DNA from: Romanomermis culicivorax
Taxonomy: Eukaryota > Nematoda > Enoplea > Mermithida > Mermithidae
Assembly: GCA_963922205.1 (NCBI GenBank)
Contig: CAWUHX010000213.1
Coordinates: 1-64,000 of the forward strand
DNA: 64,000 bases
Direction of reading: 5' to 3'
Part shown: in pieces, positions 54,901 through 64,000 of the stretch
Layout of the letters: each line of letters starts with the position of its first letter
How positions within the stretch are numbered: the stretch's first letter is position 1
Made by a program: the position numbers and the translations under genes
Notes under the pieces: model-generated
Seen by the model: only the letters and a program-made list of their open reading frames with translations
What the model was told of the DNA's origin: nothing
Database searches by the model: none

Positions 54901-57900
54901 AGTTCATTTGATGATTGTAATGATGTGCTTGCTGAGTTGAGCAGCAATACTGTTGTTCCAGAGTTGATATTGACGGTGTCTGAAACAAAAAAAATTCCAT
55001 TGAACTAAACCACCTACCCTTTAAAATTATCACAAATGAAGTTACATTAATAATACTGTTCCAAAATATCACAAAATTCTTAAGGAAAATATAGTGAGGT
55101 ATAAAGTAAAGAAAATTAATAAAAAATGGGACAGAGATTTAAACTGCACTGAAACTACAGTAAGTGCTGGTTACAATATACGATGCTTCATGATACATAT
55201 GACCATAGATGCACATTGTAGGTTTAGGGGAACTTGACCTACAGCTGATTTTAAGTGACTCTCAGCAGATTCCAACGCCAGCATTGATTATTAACATATT
55301 GAGGAAAATGAAGAAAAAGAAGAGAAGTACAATGTCACAGTTTATCAATGCTTTTGAAGGAAACATATTCTTGATTAAAAACAGTAACACTGAAACTTAA
55401 AAAATTATTGACCAAGTATGTAAAGCATTTTTGCAGGTTATGGCTTATCCAATTTTCTTCAAGTTTTTCAATGTGTAAGGTATATACAGCACATGGGTAT
55501 TAGCAATGTAGAATGTGCATGTATACACAATGTATAAGATAGGGTAAATGGATGTTACTGTAAAGATGACCAGTTGCCCCGAAGTAATGTAAACGGCTGT
55601 GTATTGCATGTAATTTACCTACTTAATTCTTACACACTGAAAGTTAGCCAGTGTACATTGCCTAGACATACATGATGTATATACCTTCTACGTTGAAAAA
55701 CTTGGAAAAAATTGATATACCATAAAGTGCATGAGTATCTTATATAGAAACTTATTTATATGGAACAATTTGCTGCTTGAATGTTGCAACACTTTTCTTT
55801 CTTCTTGTAATAAAGAAAGAAAAAATATCTATCCCAACCCCTGTCACGGCTGAACTCCAGCAGAAGTTCCATGCTGTGCATATGTGTTGAGGTACCACTT
55901 GTTGACCTGATCTTGGTGTAGATTGTACATATCAATGGAGCATGTTAAATTTTATCTTAGTTTCTTCAATAAAATAAAAATGATTATTTCAATTCACACA
56001 CTTGTGTTAACAAAAATGTTTCAAGAAAAAATGTTTTTTGTATTATTCTCAGACTATTGGGAAAAAAGTTGGATAAAGACCAAAATATGCATTTTTCAAA
56101 TTCACCAATGTGTGTATTGACAATTTACATGTGAGTGATATACAATAGATTAACTTTTTATATACAATACTTCTTACATAGTAACACAGTGAACTTCAAA
56201 CAAATTGAATTAATATGCTAACTTTATAAACGTTAGTTAGGACCATGCTATTCTACATTATACAATTCATACTTGTGAAGTTTTACTGTAGAAAAAAGCA
56301 CATACTTGTCATTACGTTAGTATTTCTAGTGCTCAAAACTTGCATAATTTCAGTTCCAACTGGCAAAGATGGTATTGACATGGTGACTTAAAAAAATGTG
56401 CAATAAACATATAAATTCTTCATCATGAGGTTTTTCAAACCATATCAGAAGCACTGGTGGACTCTATGGTACCAAAAAAATTTTCACCAGTATTTCTTAC
56501 CTAATTGATCGGATGATGTAAGGACTACAGTTTCGCTTTGTGCATTAGATGACACCAATTTAGTTGTAGATATGACTGAAAGGATACATTTTCAAACCAT
56601 TCCAAAGCTGACAAATAAACTACCTTGCTTAGTATCTTTTGCTGTAATTGTTGATGATGATACGAGCGCTGATGTAATGACCATAGTTGAACTCTCAGTG
56701 TATGACTCGACAGTCCTGGTTATAGGTATACTAACAACAAAGCTTGAATATTTTACGTCCATTCCAGAACTAGAAGTTGGAATTTGATGCGACTCTGCGG
56801 CTAGAAAGTATGGAACAGCAAGAATGTATGGCAAAATAAGCATGTATTGCATACATAAAACTCAATGAATAAAATTATATGGACAAGTGACTATTGCTAA
56901 AAAATCATGGTGATAGAGTTTTAATATGGCAAGTCCTCCTGAAAATCTATTTCAAGACCATTATTGACCAAAAAATTAACTTTTCATTGCAAACCAGTGA
57001 GTCAGCTATATTTAAATAAAAAAATCATCTTTGAAAGCTTCGTGGTTAACATACCTTGAGTACCAGTAGACAAGGTACTGATTGATAACCTAACAATCAA
57101 AGAACTTGAGTATACACATGTTGCCCTTGTATCCAAACTAGTGGTAATACTCGGATTAGGTGGAGTAGCTTGAAAAATCAATGTTAATTCAAACCATGAC
57201 CAATTTAATCCACAGAAAATGTGAGTTGAAAATTTGTAAATAAGTTGTCCTTACTTGTTTTCAGACTGATGCCCGTTCCAGTTGTTATCCAACTACTGAT
57301 AGCAGAAATGGTAAATGATGAAGGCAGAGTGGAGGTTGTTGCTAAAAATAATTTAAATGAGAAATAACACAACTTAATAACACTCAATAATGTCTCATAC
57401 TGTTCCATAGCATATAATGTGTTTGATATGAATGAAATTACATGTCTTGATTGCAGTTCTGGGAGTCATTACTAGTGTTGAAGGGCTTTCTGGGTGGGGC
57501 CATAGCTGTCCCACCATTGGCCAATGTCAGGGTAGGTGTAGCCATCCCGAACAGGGCTCAACAAAAATGGCCGGGTTCGGGACTTGTGGATTGGCTAAAA
57601 CATCAATCCTACAGCTAGAATTTTGGTTGTTTCCGTACAACACTAGAATAATGAACTTGGAACAAATTTTTGCATATCTTACATAATAGTAAAATCTGTT
57701 TTGACACATAACCCTCTGTTTACGCATATACTTGTGTTGATAATGATTGTTTCACAAAGGGAGTCTAATTAATAGAAAATATACCAGACTTAGAATTTAT
57801 CAGACAGAATAATTCAAGTCAATCATACCTATGGCTTACTTCTCTTGGAGCTAGATGAACTTTCATCATACATGGTTGCAAATGTAGAAGCAGATGAATA

Positions 57901-60900
57901 AAGTGAGTCATTTGTACCTGAATCCATTCCAAAGGATGTGTGAAGTAACATTGTGGTATAATTTATATTGAATATTTAAAAATGTTCAAAATGCTATAAC
58001 AGAAATAGTTTGTACATCTACTGTGTAAGTGTAATTTAACCAGTAGACGCGACACTTTTAATAGCATTGTTTGAAGGTGTAGGTACAAAGAATGATGGAA
58101 GTAACTGTAACATGTAGGAGAATTTGATGACTATGATGGTTTAATACATACTTGGAGAAGTTGACAAGCGACTTATTGATAATGTAACAATTAAAGAACT
58201 TGAGTATACCATTGTTGCTGCTGTTTCAAAACTACTTGGACTAGTTGGAGTAGCTAGATAATTGAACATACATTTAAACAGTGGTAAACTCAGCAGTCAG
58301 AGACGTCTCAAATATTCAGGGAAAACTTTTTGACAATGACTCACCTGTTGTTTGAATCGAAGACTCTTTTTTCACACTTGTAATATCTGTTGCAGAATGT
58401 GTAGATGTCCATTGTGACGTATAGGTATCTAAATTTGTATAAAATATTCTGGGCAAACTTCACAAATTCAGTGGATGAAATGATGCAATCCATAACAATG
58501 CAAATGATATTAAACCACAATAATTTACTTCTATTAAAATTTGGATACACCTCCAGCTTACTTTTTGTAGAACTCGGAGGTGATGCACTGGAACTTTGCC
58601 CGGACATTGTAGAAAATGTGGAAGTCAATGAATAATGCAATTGTGTTGTGGCTAAATTAATTTAAAGTACAAGTGACATTTATATCACTAGTTTACATTA
58701 AATACATAGAAATGTTTAAAATGTCAGAACAGAAACATTTCATACATCTATAGCCTACTTGTAATGTAACCAAGTGACATTGTCCCAACACTTCTAATCC
58801 CATTGGTTAAAGGTGTAGATATTGAAAATGGTATATTTGGAGTAACTGTAACATGTAGACAATCTTGTAAGAAGATAACATATAAGCACTCATTTATACA
58901 GGTAGAAGACTACCCTGCATCTGACCCTATATGACAGTGAATAATGCAGCTAGCATAATAAAACTTTTTGGTCTTGTTGCTTAATGTAAAGCAATTTAAA
59001 GTATAAAGTTTGAGAGTTCCATAAGTTTATAATTTATGCATTACTGAACCCTTATAGCTAACGAATCTTCACTGAAAAGTGCCCTAAAACAATAAAGTAA
59101 TGTTATTTTTTTTAATTTTTGCTTTTTAAAAAATTTTCTAAATATGTTAAATATCCTTGGAGCCACATTGAAAGAAATGTTTTTCTCTATCTACAGGGAA
59201 TTTAAGAATGTTTTCAACACATATGACATGGGAGATTAAGGCACTCAGTTATTGCTTACTTGTTACATAATTGGAAAATGTTTTACCAGTACTTCCATAG
59301 GACAATGTAGAAATTGTTTCTGTTGATGAATAAGATGAGCCATACGTAGCTGAATCAGTTAAAAGTGTACATGGCATTTAGCAGAATCAGGTTCCTATAT
59401 ACTTTTAATAAACTCACATTTATTGTATATCAAAAAACTGTTCAGAATGCAATAGTGGAAATTGTTCACACATTGATTGCTTACTTGTTACAGAACCAAA
59501 AAAGGTTGTCGCTATTTTTTCACTGGCTTCAATTGATACTGTAGATGTTGGTGATGGTGTATACATGACTGAAGTTACTGAATAGTCGCTGGTTCTAGTT
59601 GAAGTTGTAGATGTTGAGAATGGAGTATGAGTAAGTGAACTAGCTAAAACAATTACATAATGTAAAGCAGCTAAGAAACGTTCAACGCCTAGTTATGTGT
59701 CATTATGGCACATAGTCACTATTTGATAATATGATCATCACAGATATCATGATAGAGTAGGGAATTCACTATTCACTTGTTGTGTATATGGTAATGTTGA
59801 CATGGTTTCCTCACTGGACACAGTTGAAGTTATTTTCACAGATGAATAGTACGAGATATTTGAATTCGATAATATTATGCATAACAGGCATGTTATAGAT
59901 GCCATAACTTTCTAAGGAAAATTTTTTATGATCATTATACTAGTTTACATGCATTGATGAAAAAAAGTTGCAAAAAAACAGAACTGTCACCAAAGTCTTT
60001 CAAATGAAGTGTTTATTATAAAAATTTCCATCAAAAAATTAATTATCATATGTTTTTTGATTTTGCTCACCAATTTCAAATCTTATTTGAGATGTGCTTT
60101 GGCGTAAAATTCTAAAAAAATGACGTAGTACTTTCTTTCCCATCTTTTTTCACCTGCAGTGAAACAAAAACATACAATATTCTATTGCTTACCTATTACG
60201 GAATTGTACAATGTTGTCGCTGCACTTTCAGTTCTCATAGTTGCAGTTGTTGATGTTGATAATGGCATATTTGTAGCTAAAATAAGTGCATTCAGGTCAT
60301 AGATTTTATCTGGTTGAGAAAATTTGGACACCTATGCACTGATTTTTATGGCTTTATATCAAGTATTTGAGAATATTTTCAAAATATATGATATAGTAGA
60401 CTAAGCTATTCAAATATGCCTCACTTGTTTTGTAAGTAGGAAATGTTGTACTAAAACTTCCACTTGATCTAGAGTCAGTTGTTGCATCTGATGAAGTATA
60501 TGAGGCATATGAAGCTGAATTGATTAAAACAGTGTATGACTTTTATATTGTGACAATTTTTGCAGTCTGATGAGTAGATTTTCTGTATCATTATCATAAA
60601 ATTGCAATCAATAAAATGATTTCAGGGAGATGATTTTTCATATAAAAGTCAGTTTAAATAAGCATCAAATAATCATTTTTCCGCATGTGATTTTCATCAA
60701 ATTGAGTTTTCAAATTGTGCACATTGTTTTGACTTTTAGACTTTCGTTTAGAGGCATTTTAGACTAGGGTGTCAACAGAATTTAGGTTCAGTTTGTTAAA
60801 TAGCCTGTTTCTTTTTCTTCTTTCTATTGGAACAATAAAATGTATATGTTTTTGATAGAAAAGTACTTTTTATACTGTTTTTGGAGTGTGTTTATTTCAT

Positions 60901-63820
60901 TTAAACTATGTTGTAGATATTTGAGGTAATACCTTTTTGATCAGATGATTTTGGACTGCAATAACACTGAATTAGATTAAACTGAGTTTCAAGTCAGTTT
61001 GATGTATACCTCAGTTTGATAAACCCTCTTGCAGAAAATCAATGAACACTTATAAAAGTGGTATGATTGAAATCACACATGCATCCATTGCGTACACTTT
61101 AGATGTTGTCTCTAAACTTACATCAAATACTCTTTCAAGCAATATTATACACTATGAATTCACATCAGCTTGGAGTTGTCTGATGACAACCTAATTTAAT
61201 GCACATTAAACTAAATTAAATTATGGAACTACCATACAACTAACTTCCATTAGGGCATATAAGTTGGCAAACAATGAATAAAGTTGTATTTTCACAGGTT
61301 GCACTGCGCCACATTAAGTCGTCGAGAAAATTTATAGTGACGCATTGTTTGGAGGAATTGTTGAAATCTGGTTCACCGGGAAACCACTTCGAATAGGTTA
61401 TTGACACATTTTTGAACAAGTAACCTTTAGTGAGTTCATTACGGTAAATGTTAAGTGGTATATCCCAATTTAGGTAACGTGGTGGGGCAAGGCCTGTAGA
61501 GCTGAAGTGAAGAAGCATGGTTACAAATATAATACCCTCATGGTTATATGAACTCTAAAATTTGAATCAAAACTAGAACACAAAATTCTCTCAGCATAAT
61601 GATCTTAGCAACTAAAAATGTTTTAGTGGTCAGACTATTCTAGGCAATTCAGGTAGGCATTTTATGAATCAGCTGAAAAAATTTCATGTATTTTTTTACT
61701 ATGGGTGGTGCAACTCTTACCTAAATAGCAATTTCATATTTGTTGTGTAGGCTCCCAAAGGGTCCAATGGTAAAGTAGCATTAGGATGAATCTTACGACA
61801 GGCAGCCAGTGCTTGGGAAATGCTATTGTACAAAGTGGAGAAATTATAGTAATAGTAGAATCCTGCTATTTTGATCCATGGAGCTGGGCAACCTTGAAAA
61901 AAATAATCATCATGAAATATTAGACATGTTCAACTCTGGATTTTTGTATCAGAAAATCAGAGCAAACAATCAGGGGATGAACAAGTTAAATTCAAAGTCA
62001 ATTAATAATTATCACAAAATTGTTTGTTCAGAGATTTCAAATCAATATCTCCTGAATAAAAAACTAGTTGTACTTGCCAGTATATATTGCAACCTTGAAA
62101 CATATACAAGGATTAAAGTATTCGAGTGGAGTGGAGTCACCATCATATAACCAAGATTGGGTGACAAGTAGAAGTGAATGTTTACCCCCAACTGGTCTTT
62201 AATGCCACTAGAGACTTCATGACTACAAGGGTCTTTAGGGCCACTGACATCCATACAGCCTCCAAGGTCCTTATTGCCACTGCTTTCTTTACTGTTACTG
62301 GGGTCTATGTTAGCCAAAGTCAACATCCCTGCTGAAGATACACTTGATGATTCATACACCTACCAACCTGTCTTTAGTGCCACTAGAGACTTCACGATCA
62401 TTAGGGTCTTTGTGCCCACTTAGGCCCCAACAGCTACCAAAGTAATCACTGCCACCAGTACCTTTACATTTACTGGGGCCATTCACTAGAAACATTGCAC
62501 ATCCCTGCAGATAATGCTTTAAAGTGCAATTGAGGTAATGTTGTGACCAAATTCTTGATAAGCACGCAAAGTATTCAATTGGAATGGATAGTTTATAGAT
62601 AAAGATTTAAATTTAAATACACAATTAAGAAGTGTCATATAGAAAAATTGAGGGTATAATCAGATGTTGCATAATGATAAAATTTTTACAGTATGAACAT
62701 CCCAGATTCTACAGAGGACGAATTTTTTCTGAAATTAAAGACCCTGGTGGTGATAAAGACATTGGTTGGGGTGATGTGTTTGCACATGCACATCATGTTG
62801 GTCCATGTGCATATAGTTTTTAGACATTTTGTCAACTATTCATTCATCCCCATTTGTCTCCTTTCGTCCAATTTGTCTTCCTTTTCATCCTTATTTACCA
62901 TTGTTGTGTGTATGAAGAAATTATGCTAATCAACCAGCATAGATACCTCTTCTACTACATTGTCTGTGAGGGCTGCCAGTAGAGGATAAACCTACTGACT
63001 CACACAACAGGTGGCAAAGACTCCAGTGGAGGTAAAGGCTGTGCTGGTAGTAAGAAACCAAGTGGCAGGCAAGGACTGGGTGGTGACAAAGACTCCGGGA
63101 TTCTTGATCACATGACATTGGTTGGCTCAGCCCCATTCCTATACTGTATACCCTAATATTGAACCAAATAGGGGCCAGGAGTACTAGTTCTGGACATATT
63201 GTTTGAAAGTAGCAGAAGAAGAACAAGGATTTACTTCCACTAGTTGGTTTAGTTTGTGAATCATAAAGCGGCTTTTGCTCAACAGGTGGCAGACTGCTGA
63301 CATTATAAATGTGACAATATATATAGGCCGTGTTGTAACAAGATTCGTCATTGGCTGCAGATGTTGATGAAAATTGAACGCATGAAGAAACTTTGTTAAG
63401 ACTTTTTCCTTTCCCATTTGGTTCACCATTGCTCCACAAGTTGGCACTGAATGGAGCAGTTTGACGCCCCGAACTTGTTGGCATAAACCAATAGTACGAT
63501 GATGCCTGGATACTACTTTGGTTCCTGTAGGCTCCCAGCCAATAAGGCCCAGAATGACCTCTGGAAGATTGATTGAGAAATTGGCTAAAACAGATATGAT
63601 GAATGCAAGATTGAATATTCGACTATTGTAGTCTATTACCCAAGTTCAATCAAATCTGTTCCATTCTCCAAGTCTGGAAGATAAATCAAATGTGCTCTTT
63701 TGTCATTTGACTGGCATTTGGTCAGGGCATTGGAGAATCCAAGTCGTAAAACTGTTATCACTCTGAAACATCCCGGAAACTTCTTCGAAGGTCCTGCGAG
63801 CCATTTAGATGGGCACATGG
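50370..63820 (-). CDS. C-type lectin / Ser-Thr-rich / DEG-ENaC channel fusion gene (5' end off window)
   Basis: Thirty-two exons, about 2070 codons. From the 5' side: 63640-63820, 63235-63584, 61721-61892, 61245-61501, 60425-60514, 60193-60276, 59485-59643, 59260-59349, 58759-58845, 58562-58651, 58345-58428, 58152-58253, 57840-57917, 57255-57341, 57055-57168, 56624-56800, 56501-56575, 56306-56386, 53555-54979, 52960-53499, 52712-52860, 51976-52642, 51851-51933, 51625-51794, 51466-51575, 51250-51410, 51130-51192, 50975-51077, 50847-50922, 50737-50794, 50558-50683, 50370-50501. Every junction is GT-AG and every exon length fits the neighbouring phases. Domains: two C-type lectin domains, a long Ser/Thr-rich part, then a DEG/ENaC extracellular domain and TM2. 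TM1 and the start are not in the window. Degenerated exons occur near 59773-59880 and 58035-58110. It could still be two genes if an unseen end and start lie between the segments. Confidence 0.7.
51976..54979 (-). other. large Ser/Thr-rich exons linking stalk to channel
   Basis: Exon 53555-54979 (475 codons) is open throughout and very rich in Ser, Thr, Val and Ile with many N-x-S/T sites (NNTSSYS, NTTFIMYDNKTTT). Exons 52960-53499, 52712-52860 and 51976-52642 follow, becoming less Ser/Thr-rich and more mixed (for example KKKSSKEELEQNRIEYLVDV). No membrane helix is visible in any of them. A 1.3-kb intron (54980-56305) without recognised content separates them from the short exons. Confidence 0.85.
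56306..60514 (-). other. Ser/Thr-rich exon array, 14 intact short exons
   Basis: All fourteen exons have lengths divisible by three and begin in the same phase, so any of them can be gained, lost or skipped without shifting the frame. They fall into recurring types: SYTSSDATTDS (60425) with TYGSSYSSTETIS (59260); NMPLSTSTTATM (60193) with PFSTSTTSTRTS (59485); SSLIVTLSISRLSTS (58152) with SSLIVRLSISTLSTG (57055). Composition is dominated by Ser, Thr, Ala and Pro with few cysteines, as in O-glycosylated stalks. At 59773-59880 an exon-like copy lacks an acceptor AG, and at 58035-58110 another has lost frame and donor: decayed duplicates. Confidence 0.8.
57477..57640 (-). repeat. TGTTGTATGG-family repeat in an intron
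   Basis: Inverted single unit of the family at 859 and 18223: TGTTGAAGGGCTTTCTGGGT, CCACCATTGGCCAATGTCAG, AGGGCTCAACAAAAATGGCC, ending near CCGTACAACA. It sits in the intron between the exons at 57255-57341 and 57840-57917. Confidence 0.8.
61245..61892 (-). other. C-type lectin domain 2 (two exons)
   Basis: Exon 61721-61892 gives CPAPWIKIAGFYYYYNF, then SISQALAACRKIHPNA. Exon 61245-61501 gives APPRYLNWDIPLN, YSKWFPGEPDFNNSS, QCVTINF, MWRSATC and TLFIVCQ. The motif is EPD rather than EPN. The final cysteine set is complete (QCV, ATC, VCQ). Donor GTAAGAG at 61720 and acceptor CTTCAG at 61502 are clean. The intron between the two lectin domains (61893-63234) contains a minisatellite and an LTR-like repeat. 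Confidence 0.92.
61893..63234. repeat. intron with minisatellite and LTR-like repeat
   Basis: Two blocks (about 62195-62330 and 62370-62480) share GTCTTTARTGCCACTAGAGA and further GTCTTTAGG-GCCACT phrases, about 178 bases apart. Complementary GGTGGTGATAAAGAC / GGTGGCAAAGACTCC phrases flank the LTR-like repeat at 62774-62992. So one minisatellite appears to have been split by the insertion. Open frames across it (SGNKD/SGPKD) are repeat-borne. Confidence 0.6.
62774..62992 (+). mobile_element. LTR-like repeat, copy b
   Basis: Resembles 9952-10197 (GCACATGCACAT, AATTATGCTAATCAACCAG, GGCTGCCAGTAGAGGATAAA). Precise ends and target duplication are not clear. Confidence 0.5.
63235..63820 (-). other. 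C-type lectin domain 1 (two exons)
   Basis: Exon 63640-63820 gives CPSKW, PGCFRV, then FSNALTKCQ, the usual start of a C-type lectin domain (C-x2-W, CY/F, A-x3-C). Exon 63235-63584 continues PYWLGAYRN (the W-x-G strand), YYWFMPTSSG and LWSNGEPNGKG, then SSCVQF, DESCYN and YIYCHIY. The EPN tripeptide is the calcium/sugar site motif of mannose-type lectins. The partner WND motif is absent, so binding is uncertain. The domain ends about eight codons after YNVSSLPP at a GTAAAT donor (63234). A possible upstream exon (63865-63962) is in frame on paper but its junction does not fit. Confidence 0.9.
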
Positions 63821-64000
63821 CTGAAAGCAAAAATGTATTGAATGTACCATTCAAATTTCCCTGTACATTAGTAGTTATCGAAGCTGCATGCCAAGCCCAA
63901 TTTGCTCTTGATTTTTCAACATTAATCAAAATTGTAGTCATCAGACAATGTAGTTGTGTCATGATGATTTGTTCACTAGTTAGTTTGCAAGCAAAAAAAT

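Noticed and set aside
55209-56120. Plus-strand open frames in the 1.3-kb intron
   Set aside because: Short, AT-driven frames opposite a spliced gene, without family similarity.
60930-60975. A micro-exon between acceptor-like TTATTGCAG and donor GTATTACC in the stalk region
   Set aside because: Its length does not fit the symmetric phase of all neighbouring exons and one reading contains a stop.
63865-63962. First exon of the lectin-channel gene starting at an ATG at 63962
   Set aside because: The only usable donor before 63820 does not give the phase needed for the lectin exon, and no signal peptide or TM1 is visible; the true start is probably outside the window.

Overview
The window is an AT-rich animal chromosome segment, most likely from a nematode. 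Four things point there: two interstitial arrays of (TTAGGC)n, the telomere repeat known from nematodes; a broken 7TM chemoreceptor of the nematode Sra/Srab/Sre type; a two-exon gene with the eight-cysteine layout of nematode ASABF-type antimicrobial peptides; and genes built from short exons with introns often of 45-60 bases and TTTCAG/TTTTAG acceptors. I cannot name the species. Several coding frames break at runs of 6-7 identical bases, so some frameshifts may be assembly errors.

Layout. 1-4.8 kb: repeats, including a complete solo-LTR-like element with 4-base target duplications. 4.87-6.58 kb: chemoreceptor pseudogene (minus) split by another copy of that LTR. 7-13.3 kb: dispersed repeats, a 36-bp perfect inverted repeat, a GTAAAG minisatellite, a 5'-truncated non-LTR retrotransposon, a Penelope-like element (RT plus GIY-YIG) followed by a tRNA-like block and a hammerhead-like motif, and tRNA-derived SINEs. 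13.96-15.65 kb: ASABF-type peptide gene (minus) with a PIF/Harbinger-type element in its intron. 16.4-17.0 kb: unknown gene (minus). 17.0-19.4 kb: a MITE and repeats. 19.7-22.1 kb: unknown two-exon gene (minus) whose intron is a SINE array. 22.2-23.1 kb: minisatellite. 26.2-27.5 kb: LTR copy carrying a nested element that contains a TTAGGC array. 28.4-35.4 kb: two adjacent satellites, both with a period near 185 bp. 35.4-40.0 kb: degenerate A/T sequence and a palindromic ATGTTATAACAT array. 40.76-43.81 kb: secreted, galectin-like gene (minus), whose first intron holds a further LTR copy with its own nested TTAGGC element. 44-50.3 kb: AT-rich repeats with a sharp GC-rich island near 45.1 kb and a second ATGTTATAACAT array.

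50.37-63.82 kb (and beyond the right edge): the most notable locus. Thirty-two minus-strand exons with mutually compatible splice phases encode, in order, two C-type lectin domains, about fourteen small Ser/Thr-rich exons duplicated in the same phase, four larger Ser/Thr-rich exons, and the extracellular domain and second membrane helix of a DEG/ENaC sodium channel. I know of no described channel with this architecture. The selectivity-filter tripeptide G-x-S reads G-I-D here. TM1 and the start codon must lie outside the window if the protein is a standard channel.

Most of the rest is repeat sequence. The genes do not form a pathway, but three of the five are predicted to be secreted or surface proteins (antimicrobial peptide, galectin-like protein, lectin-channel).
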